Assembly (NCBI RefSeq): GCF_030296755.1
Contig: NZ_AP027741.1
Span: forward strand, 1,985,475-2,049,474
DNA length: 64,000 bases
Source of the DNA: Methylophaga marina
GTDB taxonomy: Bacteria > Pseudomonadota > Gammaproteobacteria > Nitrosococcales > Methylophagaceae
Direction: 5' to 3'
The notes beneath the pieces were generated by a model, which was not told the DNA's origin, ran no database searches, and saw only the letters and a list, made by a program, of their open reading frames with translations. Positions within the stretch are counted from its first letter, which is position 1, and every line of letters starts with the position of its first letter. Both the position numbers and the translations under genes were made by a program. Shown in pieces: positions 9,298 to 18,482 of this stretch.

Positions 9298-10363
9298 GTA
9301 AATATTTCGTCAAAACTAACAAGCTCACCTGAGCGTGCGGTATCGTAGCCTTTGAAGTCTCTGACTTTTCGATGGAAAGCATCACTTTTTAATAAGCTGA
9401 TAATGGCTTGAACCCGAGGGTCATCCACTAATAACTGCGGTACGACCAAGCAGTAGTGTTCCCATACCAAAGGAATGAATTCCAGCTTAAACTTGTCGGC
9501 AATGGGAGCGATACCGAAACCGATATCTGCAGCACCACTGGCAACCATGGCTGCAACGGCCATGTGCGTAAACTCTTCATGCGAGTAACCTTTAATCTCG
9601 TCACTGGAGATATGATGAGCGGCAAGCAGTTGATCAAACAAGGTTCGAGTAGCAGACCCCATTTGACGGTTGATAAAAGTGACACCATCCATTGTTAGAG
9701 AGCGGATATCATTTATCTGTTTTGGGTTATCACGAGACACCATCAAGCCTTGGTTTCGTCTGACAACATAGATTAACTGATGCTGTTTTTCATCCAAAAG
9801 TTTGAGGTAGTCGATCATCAAATGACGTTTCAATTCACCGATAGGGAGGTGAAAGCCGGCAATGTGACAATCACCGGCTTTGAGTGCTTTCAGACTTTCC
9901 TGACTGCCATGAAAATGTAAATCCAATAAAAAATCAGATTGCTGATCAATTAATTCTTTAAGAGCCCCTACAGCTAAGCCATGACTGGTAAAAATCTTAA
10001 ACGTATCACGTGGACTATGATCGAGGATGGCTTCAAATTCTCGTTTTAGTTCTGTAGAGAAGTTATCCAGTTCAGGAGAAAAAGAGGCACTGAGGTGTCG
10101 GTTCGCATGCATCAGTTTCTCCCCGACAACCGCTAACCGAGCCCCCGGCCTCGCTCAAGAATAACTAATGGCTGGCCCAGTAGTGCTTCCCATTTATTTA
10201 ATAAACCCCAGGCAAAACGATATGAGACACCAAGTTTTTCGGTCGCTTGTTTTAAAGAACCTTCTTGCTGAATGGCTTCAAGCATCTGAAACAGAATGTC
10301 ATCAATATGATGCGGTTTTCCATTCTGGGTCAGTTGCCAGTGAAAGTCTATTTTAATTTCCAT
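9294..10363 (-). pseudogene. ModE-like HTH regulator fused to periplasmic-binding-protein-like domain, split by one frameshift
   Basis: Two frame pieces make one gene of about 355 codons. The upstream piece (10363 leftward, 76 residues) is a ModE/LysR-type winged HTH with SLKQATEKLGVSYRFAWGLL. The downstream piece (272 residues to 9294) is a ligand-binding domain of the PBP-like type, with VFINRQMGSATRTLFDQLL, the hallmark of molybdate/tungstate-linked regulators. Adding one C to the C5 run at 10142-10146 (a G on the coding strand) restores RGRGARLAVVGEKLMHANRH, exactly bridging the two. The gene converges on moaC and lies beside moaD/moaE, so I infer control of molybdenum metabolism. As for prlC, the break is one missing base in a homopolymer, so a sequencing error is likely. 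Confidence 0.75.
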
Positions 10364-10483
10364 GATTCACATCGGGTAAGTGTTGTAATAAAACTGTCAT
10401 GATAAGCGCCTTTTAACCGCTAACTAAGATTACAAGCTGTTTTGCAGCTACGTAGTGTTAAAAATTCAGACAAGGAGAACAAC

Positions 10484-11824
10484 ATGACGATAAAGAAAAG
10501 CTTGCTGGCTGCCGGTATTCTGACTGCATTATCGGGCCCTGCCTATGCGGGATCTGAAATTGAAACTCTGATTAATATGCTGCATGAAAACGGTATGGTC
10601 AATGATGATCAGTATGGCAGTTTGATGGCAGAGTTAAAACAAAATCAGGCTCAAGCACAACAAGAAAAACAACAAGTTGATGCTAAGCTTGCTGAAGCGA
10701 CAAAACCCTCCGATGTTGAAGTCACTGTCAAAGGTGGGATTGGGGTGAAAACTCGTGATGGCAAGTTTGAGAGTAAGTTAGGTGGTCGTTTACAAGCAGA
10801 TGCGGCAACATACAGCGGTCAGCCAGAAATGGGTGACGGTTCTGAGTTCAGACGTGCACGGGTTTCTTATGCAGGCACAATGTATAACGTTTGGGACTTT
10901 AAGCTCGAATATGACTTTGCCAGTACAGGAGCGAACGGCAAAGGTATCACCGATGCCTATCTGGCCTACACCGGATTTGAGCCATTAGATATCACAGTGG
11001 GTAATTTTAAAACACCATTCAGCTTAGATTATCTGACCAGTGCTAATAACACATTGTTTATGGAACGAGCCCTGCCTAATGCTTTTTCATCAGGAAGAAA
11101 GATGGGGATCATGGCCAGTAACGCAACCACCCATTGGTCATGGGCGACAGGTATCTTTGGTGATTCCATCAATAATAAAGGTGGTCAGAATGATGAAGGC
11201 TGGGGGGCAACGGCTCGTGGTACCTGGGCACCGATTAATGATGGTGTGCATTTTGTTCATTTAGGACTGGGTCTTGACTACCGTGATACCGGTGATAGTG
11301 GCGATGTGGGTTTTGATAGTGAAGCCGAGTCACATGTGTCCGGTGTGAGTATTATTGATACAGGCGACATCAGTTCCGTAGCAGACTATTACAATATCGG
11401 CGCTGAACTGGCTGCTGGTCACGGGCCATATTCTGTCCAAGGTGAATATATCACCACCCAGGTGAATCGTAATAACGGTAAAGATGCAGATTTTGATGGC
11501 TGGTATTTGCAGGCCGGTTATATTTTGACGGGTGAAACTCGCCAGTACAAAAATGGTGTTATGGGTGGTGTGAAACCCAGTTCCATTGTTGGTGACGGTG
11601 GTGTTGGCGCATGGGAGCTGGCATTGCGCTATAGCTCACTCGACTTGAGTGATGCCGGAATCGATGGTGGCGAGGCAGATGCCATGACCTACGGAGTAAA
11701 CTGGTATCCCACACCCACATTACGCTTTTCTGCAAACTATGTGGATGTACTGGACGTTGATGGTGGACCGAATGACAATGATGAGCTATCCGTATTTCAA
11801 GTGCGAAGCCAATGGGCTTTTTAA
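10484..11824 (+). CDS. Outer-membrane porin, OprP/OprO (phosphate-selective) type
   Basis: A 446-residue precursor. The signal peptide ends at GPAYA (residue about 22). A short coiled-coil segment rich in Gln/Lys follows (about residues 40-75), then the barrel. Barrel segments include GGRLQADAATYSG, EFRRARVSYAGTMYNVWDFK (conserved RRAR motif), GNFKTPFSLDYLTS and FMERALPNAF, and the chain ends in QVRSQWAF with the C-terminal Phe needed for outer-membrane assembly. All are typical of the porin O/P family. Substrate selectivity cannot be read. The start at 10484 follows AAGGAG. It is a single gene closed by a terminator at 11839. Confidence 0.85.
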   Translation: MTIKKSLLAAGILTALSGPAYAGSEIETLINMLHENGMVNDDQYGSLMAELKQNQAQAQQEKQQVDAKLAEATKPSDVEVTVKGGIGVKTRDGKFESKLGGRLQADAATYSGQPEMGDGSEFRRARVSYAGTMYNVWDFKLEYDFASTGANGKGITDAYLAYTGFEPLDITVGNFKTPFSLDYLTSANNTLFMERALPNAFSSGRKMGIMASNATTHWSWATGIFGDSINNKGGQNDEGWGATARGTWAPINDGVHFVHLGLGLDYRDTGDSGDVGFDSEAESHVSGVSIIDTGDISSVADYYNIGAELAAGHGPYSVQGEYITTQVNRNNGKDADFDGWYLQAGYILTGETRQYKNGVMGGVKPSSIVGDGGVGAWELALRYSSLDLSDAGIDGGEADAMTYGVNWYPTPTLRFSANYVDVLDVDGGPNDNDELSVFQVRSQWAF

Positions 11825-11838
11825 GCTAAGTTAACAAT

Positions 11839-11868
11839 GAGGGCTGCTTGGCAGCCCTCTACTTTTTT
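11839..11868 (+). terminator. Intrinsic terminator of the porin gene
   Basis: A perfect nine-pair stem GAGGGCTGC-TTG-GCAGCCCTC is followed by TACTTTTTT, 15 bases after the porin stop. Confidence 0.9.
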
Positions 11869-11895
11869 ATTGAGTATAAAGCTTATTTTTCTGGT

Positions 11896-12303
11896 TTATT
11901 TAGCTTTTTTGGGTTTTTCTTCACCAATTGCGCCATCAGCTCTGGCTTTGAGGTAGTTGTAAATATTTTCCCGACCTTTCATGACTTTCGGGTTCGATGC
12001 CCAAGCTGGCATACTACCAATCGTTCCAGTTTTTCCATGTTCAACGGTGTTAAAAAACTCTTCTTTAGAGATCACATTGAGACTTTCAGCTAAGTTAGGT
12101 CCGACCATACCTTGCCCGTATGTACCATGGCAGCGAGCACAGAAATTTCTATAAAGTTTGAAACCCGCGTAACTAGCGGAATCAAGCTCATTACCATTGG
12201 TTACGGTATAAGGTTTATCATCAGCAAAAGCGGATGTGGCAGACATAAGTAGTAGCGCCGCAGAAAGTGCAACTGGTTTAATTGATTTAAGTTGAAACAA
12301 CAT
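11896..12303 (-). CDS. Periplasmic mono-haem cytochrome c, XoxG/PedF-like
   Basis: A 135-residue precursor with a signal peptide ending at ATSAFA, then one haem site FCARCHG (CxxCH). The axial Met is probably in GSMPAWASNP. The C-terminal stretch NIYNYLKARADGAIGEEKP strongly recalls cytochromes cL/XoxG and PedF, the electron acceptors of PQQ-dependent alcohol dehydrogenases, where YLKARxDGALG is a hallmark. No xoxF, mxaF or other PQQ dehydrogenase lies in the window, so the partner is elsewhere. The ATG at 12303 follows GGAG at six bases; the in-frame ATG at 12315 overlaps that site. The family is clear; the specific role is inference. Confidence 0.7.
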   Translation of the reverse strand: MLFQLKSIKPVALSAALLLMSATSAFADDKPYTVTNGNELDSASYAGFKLYRNFCARCHGTYGQGMVGPNLAESLNVISKEEFFNTVEHGKTGTIGSMPAWASNPKVMKGRENIYNYLKARADGAIGEEKPKKAK

Positions 12304-12437
12304 TGATATCTCCATCAAATCTGAACAGCCAGCCCCAATTAGCGGGGCCGGATAGTTCGATCATAGGATGTTATTTTGCTGTCAGGTTGGGTGATTTGCC
12401 TTATTGTGCAGGTTAAATGCCCTGCTTTGAGAGGAGT

Positions 12438-13499
12438 TTATCCTCGATTCAATAAATCTCTCAAATCAATTAATGCGGCATTGGCCCGTGACACATAAGA
12501 AGCCATCACCAATGAGTGATTAGCAAATAGGCCAAAACCACTTCCATTCAGAATGACCGGACTCAATACCGGTTCCTGTGTGGCTTCCAGCTCTCGAATG
12601 ATCTGGCGTAGACTCACCAGCGCATTTTTCTTTCTTAATACGTCTGAAAAGTCATATTCCACTGCTTTCAGCAGATGGATTAGGGCATAGGTTGTGCCTC
12701 GTGCTTCGTAAAACACATCATCAATTTTATTCCAAGGTGTTTTTGTCACCACTTCATCCGCCAGTGGGGTTGACTGTAAGGCTTCTGCATCGCCTGCTAG
12801 ATCGGTATTGATACGCACCTGTCCTACACTGGCCGTGAGACGCTGTGACAAACTGCCCAAGCGTTTTTCAGCAACAGATAACCAAGAAACCAGGTTGTCT
12901 GCTCTGGCATAAAACTGAGCATCATCCTCATTACTACTCAATCTAGACAGATAGGACTTGAGAGATTTGATGCCGGCACGATATTCACGTTCTGTCGGTG
13001 GGAAAAGCCATGAGTTGGAATTAAAGTTGAACTGAGGTTCGGCAAGTGCCAGGTCCTCATCTTCTCTGGACTGAGATTGGGAACGGCTGATGTCGTTGCG
13101 CAATACGCGAGAAAAATCACGAATCTGTACCAGCACTCCGAACTCCCAACGAGGCATATTGTCCATCCAAACGGAGGGTGGCATGACATCATTTGTGAGG
13201 TAGCCGCCGGGTTTATCCAGAAGGTTTTCAGCGAGGGTGATTAGTGTAGCTGTTGATGTATAACCGGTGACGAGATGTTGTTGCTGTTGCGATGCCATGA
13301 TTCTGGCATTTTCAGTGGGTTCAAACTCACTTGGGGCGAAGTTCCACCATATCATTAAGGTCATCATAAAAATAGCAACAATACTAAGAATGATGCCGGC
13401 TGTCTTAATGATACGTTGACGGGTCGTGGTATCAGCGAAACTGTCGCTGACTGACCAACCTAAATCACGGATTTTATCTGTTAAGCGTTTCATTGACAT
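12438..13499 (-). CDS. DUF2333 family inner-membrane protein
   Basis: A 353-residue protein with one membrane anchor (IIKTAGIILSIVAIFMMTLM, about residues 29-48) and a large periplasmic part. Family features include WDNMP-type text (WMDNMPRWEFGVLVQIRDFS), FNFNSNSWLFPPTEREYRAG, ARADNLVSWLSVAEKRLGSL and TPWNKIDDVFYEARGTTYAL. These match DUF2333, a conserved gammaproteobacterial envelope protein of unknown function. It stands alone between the cytochrome and the ABC operon. The ATG at 13493 is an equally possible start. Confidence 0.8.
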   Translation of the reverse strand: MSMKRLTDKIRDLGWSVSDSFADTTTRQRIIKTAGIILSIVAIFMMTLMIWWNFAPSEFEPTENARIMASQQQQHLVTGYTSTATLITLAENLLDKPGGYLTNDVMPPSVWMDNMPRWEFGVLVQIRDFSRVLRNDISRSQSQSREDEDLALAEPQFNFNSNSWLFPPTEREYRAGIKSLKSYLSRLSSNEDDAQFYARADNLVSWLSVAEKRLGSLSQRLTASVGQVRINTDLAGDAEALQSTPLADEVVTKTPWNKIDDVFYEARGTTYALIHLLKAVEYDFSDVLRKKNALVSLRQIIRELEATQEPVLSPVILNGSGFGLFANHSLVMASYVSRANAALIDLRDLLNRG

Positions 13500-13661
13500 C
13501 TCATATCTGATTAAGTGGGAATGTTCTGTGACAGCTTATGCGCTATGAATCTTTAAGACAATGGGGTTAATGAAAGACAATTCAAGCTTGACTTAAATTG
13601 CTTCACCTCAGAATAATGACGGGTTTGCAAAAATGATTAGGAAGCGGGGGACGCTTTTGTT

Positions 13662-14609
13662 ATGACATTGAGAATTGAGATCGATGATCTGGCCAAATAC
13701 TTTGGTGCGATCAAAGCCGTTGATGGTGTGTCTTTTTCTGTCAGTAAAGGCGAAGTGCTCGGGTTTTTAGGCCCAAACGGCGCGGGTAAATCAACGACGA
13801 TGAAAATGATTACCGGCTTTTTAACACCGACTAAAGGCACGGTAAGAGTTTGTGGTTATGATGTACTTAATGACCCTATTTCGGTAAAAGCGCACTTGGG
13901 ATATCTTCCTGAGGGTGCACCAGCGTATGCTGATATGACGCCGGATAGTTTCCTGAAGTTCATTGCAGAAATTCGTGGAATCAAAGGGGCAGACAGACGG
14001 CGAGCTGTCGATAGTGCAGCAGAACGGGCACGTATCACCAATGTCATGTATCAACCCATCGAAACGCTCTCGAAAGGCTATAAACGTCGTGTAGGACTAG
14101 CGCAGTCTATTTTGCATAACCCGCCTGTGTTAATACTCGATGAACCTACCGATGGTTTGGACCCTAACCAGAAACACGAAGTCAGAACATTAATTAATGA
14201 AATGGCTGAAGAAAAAGCCATCATTATCTCTACCCACATCCTCGAAGAAGTACATGCGCTGTGTACCCGCAATGTGGTGATTGCCAACGGTAAAGTGAAG
14301 TTTGATGGCACACCACAGGAACTCGAGTCGAGATCACGTTATTACAATGCGGTGGTCGTCAATGTAGCGGATGTCGAGCAGAAAGCATTCGAAAGCTTCC
14401 TGAATTCATTAGCCTTTGTTGCTCGTGTTGAACCTTTGGAAAGCGCTGGATTTAGAGTGTATCCGAAACAAGGTCAACAAATTACTGCAGAATTATCAGA
14501 AAAGATTCGTGAGAATGGGTGGAGTATTGATGCCCTTCATGCGGAATCAGGGCGTTTGGACGAAGTCTTCCGCAGTATCACCATGCCAAATACGGGAGCC
14601 AAAAACTGA
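13662..14609 (+). CDS. ABC transporter ATP-binding protein, GldA-like
   Basis: A 315-residue ATPase. Walker A is GPNGAGKST (about residues 37-45), the signature is LSKGYKRRVGLAQ, Walker B is PVLILDEPTDGLDP and the switch His is in ISTHILEEV. A C-terminal extension of about 90 residues matches the GldA/NosF-type family. It is first of four tightly spaced rightward genes (ATPase, permease, GldG-like, DUF4340). Its TGA shares one base with the next ATG (TGATG). In Bacteroidetes this kind of transporter is tied to gliding; in proteobacteria its substrate is unknown. Confidence 0.9.
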   Translation: MTLRIEIDDLAKYFGAIKAVDGVSFSVSKGEVLGFLGPNGAGKSTTMKMITGFLTPTKGTVRVCGYDVLNDPISVKAHLGYLPEGAPAYADMTPDSFLKFIAEIRGIKGADRRRAVDSAAERARITNVMYQPIETLSKGYKRRVGLAQSILHNPPVLILDEPTDGLDPNQKHEVRTLINEMAEEKAIIISTHILEEVHALCTRNVVIANGKVKFDGTPQELESRSRYYNAVVVNVADVEQKAFESFLNSLAFVARVEPLESAGFRVYPKQGQQITAELSEKIRENGWSIDALHAESGRLDEVFRSITMPNTGAKN

Positions 14610-15349
14610 TGAATATTCGTAATATCTGGTTCATTATGAAACGTGAATTCAATGGCTACTTTGCTACACCAGTGGCTTACGTTTTCATCATCATATTCTT
14701 GCTGCTTACCGGTTTTTCAACGTTTTATGTCGGTAATTTTTTCCAACGCGGTGAAGCGGATCTTTACCCATTCTTTTCCATGCATCCGTGGCTGTATATT
14801 TTACTTATTCCTGCTATTTCCATGCGTTTATGGGCTGAAGAACGTAAGAGCGGGTCAATTGAACTATTAATGACCTTACCTGTTTCTGTGTTTGAAGCTG
14901 TTATCGGTAAGTTCCTCGCCGCATGGGCATTTACGGGCTTAGCCTTATTCTTGAATTTCCCTTTATGGATTACGGTGAATTATCTCGGTAACCCGGATAA
15001 CGGCGTCATTGTGGCAAGCTTCCTGGGAAGTTTGCTCATGGCTGGTGGTTTTTTGGCGATTGGTTCATGCATATCCGCGATTACCAAAAACCAAGTGATT
15101 GCCTTTGTCATCAGCTTGATTATCAGCTTGGTATTTGTACTAAGCGGCTATGGCATCGTCATTGACTTTTTCAGCGGCTGGGCACCAAAAACACTGGTAG
15201 AAACAGTGAGCTCGTTTAGTTTCTTGACCCATTTTGACGCTATCAGCAAAGGGGTCATCGATATGCGAGACATGATGTATTTCATTTCACTAATCGTTAT
15301 CTGGCTATTTGCGAATGCCCTTATCGTCAATGCTCGTAAGGCAGACTAG
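14609..15349 (+). CDS. ABC transporter permease, GldF-like (ABC-2 type)
   Basis: A 246-residue membrane protein with six hydrophobic segments. It opens MNIRNIWFIMKREFNGYFAT, the usual start of ABC-2 permeases with an interfacial helix, and has MRLWAEERKSGSIELLMTLP, a conserved cytoplasmic loop of the GldF/NosY group. It is translationally coupled to the ATPase and followed after 15 bases by the GldG-like gene. It forms the membrane channel of the transporter. Confidence 0.9.
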   Translation: MNIRNIWFIMKREFNGYFATPVAYVFIIIFLLLTGFSTFYVGNFFQRGEADLYPFFSMHPWLYILLIPAISMRLWAEERKSGSIELLMTLPVSVFEAVIGKFLAAWAFTGLALFLNFPLWITVNYLGNPDNGVIVASFLGSLLMAGGFLAIGSCISAITKNQVIAFVISLIISLVFVLSGYGIVIDFFSGWAPKTLVETVSSFSFLTHFDAISKGVIDMRDMMYFISLIVIWLFANALIVNARKAD

Positions 15350-15364
15350 GAGAGAATTGCGACG

Positions 15365-17278
15365 ATGAATAAACAACTTTTATCTGCAACCGGCCTGATT
15401 TTGGCCATTATTTTGTTTGTATCTTTCAATGTTGTCGTTAATGGCAATTTCAAATCTGCTCGTGTGGATTTGACAGAAGATAATCTTTATACCTTGTCCG
15501 ATGGCACCATCAATATCCTGCAGTCAATGGATGAGCCGATCAGTCTGCGTTTCTACTACACTGAAAAAGCAGCTCAGGCATTGCCCAGCTTAAAATCGTA
15601 TGCCCAGCGTGTACAAGAGTTATTGCTTGAGTATCAGCGTGCCTCAAACGGCAAGATTCGCCTGTTTATTATGAATCCTGAACCTTTTTCATCAGATGAA
15701 CAGCGTGCCGATCAATATGGCTTACAGTCTGTGCCTATTGATGGTGAGTCTGATCCTTTGTACTTCGGTCTGGCTGGTACCAATGAAATTGATGGTGTTG
15801 AAACCATACCTTTCTTTCAACCAGAGAAAGAAGACATACTTGAATACGACCTGACAAAACTGATCTACAAACTTTCAAACAACAACAGAAAAGCCGTAGG
15901 TGTTATCAGTTCGCTTGAGGTGGATGGTGAGCAGTATGACCCACTTAAAGGCGAAGTCGCTTCTCCTGATGGAGTCAAACCCTGGGCAGTGATGGCAGAA
16001 TTGCGTCAGATGTTTAATGTATCAATGTTGCCAACTGATATCCGACGTATTCCATCCAGCATGGATGCGTTAGTGGTGATTCACCCGAAAGAATTATCTG
16101 AAAGCACGTTGTATGCGATTGATCAGTATGTTTTAGCTGGAGGTAAATTAATTACCTATGTTGATCCTTATGCAGAAGTGGATAAACCGAAAAAAGATCC
16201 GGACAATCCGATGAGCGCCATGCTGGCACCACGTAGCTCAAATATGGAAGAACTGTTTACAGCATGGGGATTCAAACGTTCAAATACGGATGTCGTGGCT
16301 GATAGAAAAACAGCAACCAAGGTAGATTTTGGTGCTAAGACAGACTATCAGCCTATTGATTATGTTCTATGGCAAAAGTTAGTAAAAGATAACTTCAACA
16401 AAGATGAACGTATCACCTCAGCATTGCGTCAACTCAATGTCGCCACGCCAGGACGTTTTGAAATTCTGGATGAGCATACCACTAATATCACACCGCTTTT
16501 CTCTTCAAGCAATGAAGCCATGCTGGTTGATAAAAGGGTTGTTCAGTTTCGTAATGACCCTGTTGCATTATTGACCAAATATCAGGCGGGAACCATTAGT
16601 TACCCTATGGCAATACGTGCGCAGGGCGAAGTGAAAACAGCTTTCCCGGATGGAGCAAAAACTGTATCAGGAGACATCAAAAAAATGCCTGGGCATTTAG
16701 ATAATGCAAAACAAGCTATTGATGTCATTGCGATCGCAGATGTGGACATGCTTGATGACCGTTTCTGGGTGGAAACGCAGGATTTTTACGGTAAACAGTT
16801 GGCATTTAATACCTCTAACAATATCGATTTCTTGATTAATGCGATCGAGGATATGACTGGCAGTGAGGGTTTAATCAGCATTCGTTCTCGTGCTGGCTTC
16901 TCCAGACCGTTCCATAAAGTCATTGCACTCCAACGTGATGCAGAGAAGCGTTTCCGCACCAAAGAACGGGAATTGCAAAACAAATTAAAAGAAACGCAAC
17001 AACGCATAGCTCGTATGCAGGTTCAGCGAAGTGGTTCAGGGGAACAGATTTTGTCTCCTGAACAACAAAAAGAAATTGCTGAGTTCCGCCTGACAGCCAA
17101 TAAAACTCAACAACAATTACGAGATGTGCAAGCTAATTTACGTAAAGATATCGATAAACTGGATGCACAGTTGAAGTTTTTCAATATTGGATTAGTACCG
17201 ATATTAGTCGGGTTATTAGCGGTTTTCACTGGCTGGATGCGTATCCGTAAACGTAATAAAGCCCGTAGCCAACAATAA
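15365..17278 (+). CDS. GldG-like ABC transporter auxiliary protein
   Basis: A 637-residue protein with an N-terminal membrane helix (ATGLILAIILFVSFNVVV), a long periplasmic region and a C-terminal helix near NIGLVPILVGLLAVFTGW followed by a basic cytoplasmic end. The segment SARVDLTEDNLYTLSDGT is the classic start of the GldG/ABC_transp_aux domain, and ISLRFYYTEKA follows. Residues about 535-600 are a coiled coil rich in Arg, Gln and Glu. It is the third gene of the operon and likely the substrate-handling subunit. SD AGGAGAG lies before the ATG. Confidence 0.9.
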   Translation: MNKQLLSATGLILAIILFVSFNVVVNGNFKSARVDLTEDNLYTLSDGTINILQSMDEPISLRFYYTEKAAQALPSLKSYAQRVQELLLEYQRASNGKIRLFIMNPEPFSSDEQRADQYGLQSVPIDGESDPLYFGLAGTNEIDGVETIPFFQPEKEDILEYDLTKLIYKLSNNNRKAVGVISSLEVDGEQYDPLKGEVASPDGVKPWAVMAELRQMFNVSMLPTDIRRIPSSMDALVVIHPKELSESTLYAIDQYVLAGGKLITYVDPYAEVDKPKKDPDNPMSAMLAPRSSNMEELFTAWGFKRSNTDVVADRKTATKVDFGAKTDYQPIDYVLWQKLVKDNFNKDERITSALRQLNVATPGRFEILDEHTTNITPLFSSSNEAMLVDKRVVQFRNDPVALLTKYQAGTISYPMAIRAQGEVKTAFPDGAKTVSGDIKKMPGHLDNAKQAIDVIAIADVDMLDDRFWVETQDFYGKQLAFNTSNNIDFLINAIEDMTGSEGLISIRSRAGFSRPFHKVIALQRDAEKRFRTKERELQNKLKETQQRIARMQVQRSGSGEQILSPEQQKEIAEFRLTANKTQQQLRDVQANLRKDIDKLDAQLKFFNIGLVPILVGLLAVFTGWMRIRKRNKARSQQ

Positions 17279-17316
17279 CGATACTGTTTTAGTCGACTAG
17301 AAAATAGGTTTATAAA

Positions 17317-18450
17317 ATGACAAAAAAATTCAACAGTTTGACTATTCTTTTCATCGTCACAGTGTTGATGGTACTGCTGATGCTGGTAACCATTTATCGC
17401 ACTGATGATAATGATGATGACTATGGTTTATTGTTTCCAGACTTGTTCAGTGAATTAAGTCAGGTTGATACGATTGAGTTTAGTAGTGGTGAAGATCAGT
17501 TTGCTTTACAGCGACAAGGCGAAGATTGGTTTATTCCTCAGCACTATAACTATCCTGCTAACTTTGATGAAGTGAAGCGGATGTTAATCGATATGTCAGA
17601 AGCGAAACTGATGGAGAAGAAAACCAATAACCCCGAACAGTACCCGATTTTAGGTGTGGATGGCGCTAAACCTGAAACGCCAGATGGTGACTCGATCAAA
17701 GTCATATTAAAAGAGGGCGATGAAGCCATTGCCGGTTTACTGCTGGGTAAACAACGAGATGTGACCGTGGCCAGTGCCGGGCCCAAACAGTTTTACGTGA
17801 GACGGGTTGGTGATGAGCAGAGCTGGTTAGCAGAAGGTTATTTATTAATCAGTCCGGTCATGCTTAACTGGATCGATAGTCAGGTGATTAATCTTGCACG
17901 TGAACGAATTGCTCGTGTGGAAATTATCCAACCTAATGGTGATATGGCCACTTTGGTCAATTTAGGCAAAAAAGATAGATTTGGCACACCCGAATCAGGT
18001 GAGAAAACGGTCTTCAAATATCCTCAGCTAGGTTATGACATTGCTGGCTCTTTACATCAATTGCGCATGGAAGATGTTTTGCCTAAGAAAGAGTTTAATC
18101 GTGGTGATGCCGATGTGGTTATTGCCCGCTTTATCACTTTTGACGGTTTAGTTGTCACATCAAGAACGTCATTTATTGATGGTTTCTATTACACCACCTT
18201 ATCAGCAGATTATCAGTCAGACCTTATTTCTGAGGCGCCAGCTGATATTAAAGCGTTAGAGGTGTTGAAGTCTGATGAACAAGTGAAGGCTGAAGTTGAA
18301 CAGCTAAATGAGAAGCTATCTGATTGGGTCTACCGTGTCAGTGGCTTTACTGGCACCAATCTGATGAGAGCTAAGGCTGATATCGTTACGGAAAAAAATA
18401 ATGTGATTCCGATGCCCTCTGATTTAAATGGTTTTGGACCTTTAAACTAA
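17317..18450 (+). CDS. DUF4340 protein of the GldAFG-type operon
   Basis: A 377-residue protein with one N-terminal membrane helix (LTILFIVTVLMVLLMLVTIY) and a periplasmic body. Regions such as LSQVDTIEFSSGEDQFALQRQGEDWFIP and the NFDEVKRMLIDMSEAKLMEKKTN segment match DUF4340, which is regularly the last gene after GldG-like genes in proteobacteria. Function is unknown, but the constant neighbourhood implies it works with the transporter. The operon ends at the terminator just after it. Confidence 0.85.
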   Translation: MTKKFNSLTILFIVTVLMVLLMLVTIYRTDDNDDDYGLLFPDLFSELSQVDTIEFSSGEDQFALQRQGEDWFIPQHYNYPANFDEVKRMLIDMSEAKLMEKKTNNPEQYPILGVDGAKPETPDGDSIKVILKEGDEAIAGLLLGKQRDVTVASAGPKQFYVRRVGDEQSWLAEGYLLISPVMLNWIDSQVINLARERIARVEIIQPNGDMATLVNLGKKDRFGTPESGEKTVFKYPQLGYDIAGSLHQLRMEDVLPKKEFNRGDADVVIARFITFDGLVVTSRTSFIDGFYYTTLSADYQSDLISEAPADIKALEVLKSDEQVKAEVEQLNEKLSDWVYRVSGFTGTNLMRAKADIVTEKNNVIPMPSDLNGFGPLN

Positions 18451-18454
18451 ATTA

Positions 18455-18482
18455 AAAAAGGCTCCCTGAGGAGCCTTTTTTA
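18455..18482. terminator. Bidirectional intrinsic terminator
   Basis: The hairpin AAGGCTCC-CTGA-GGAGCC with A-rich and T-rich flanks lies between the converging DUF4340 and cheV genes; it overlaps the last codons of cheV. Confidence 0.9.
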
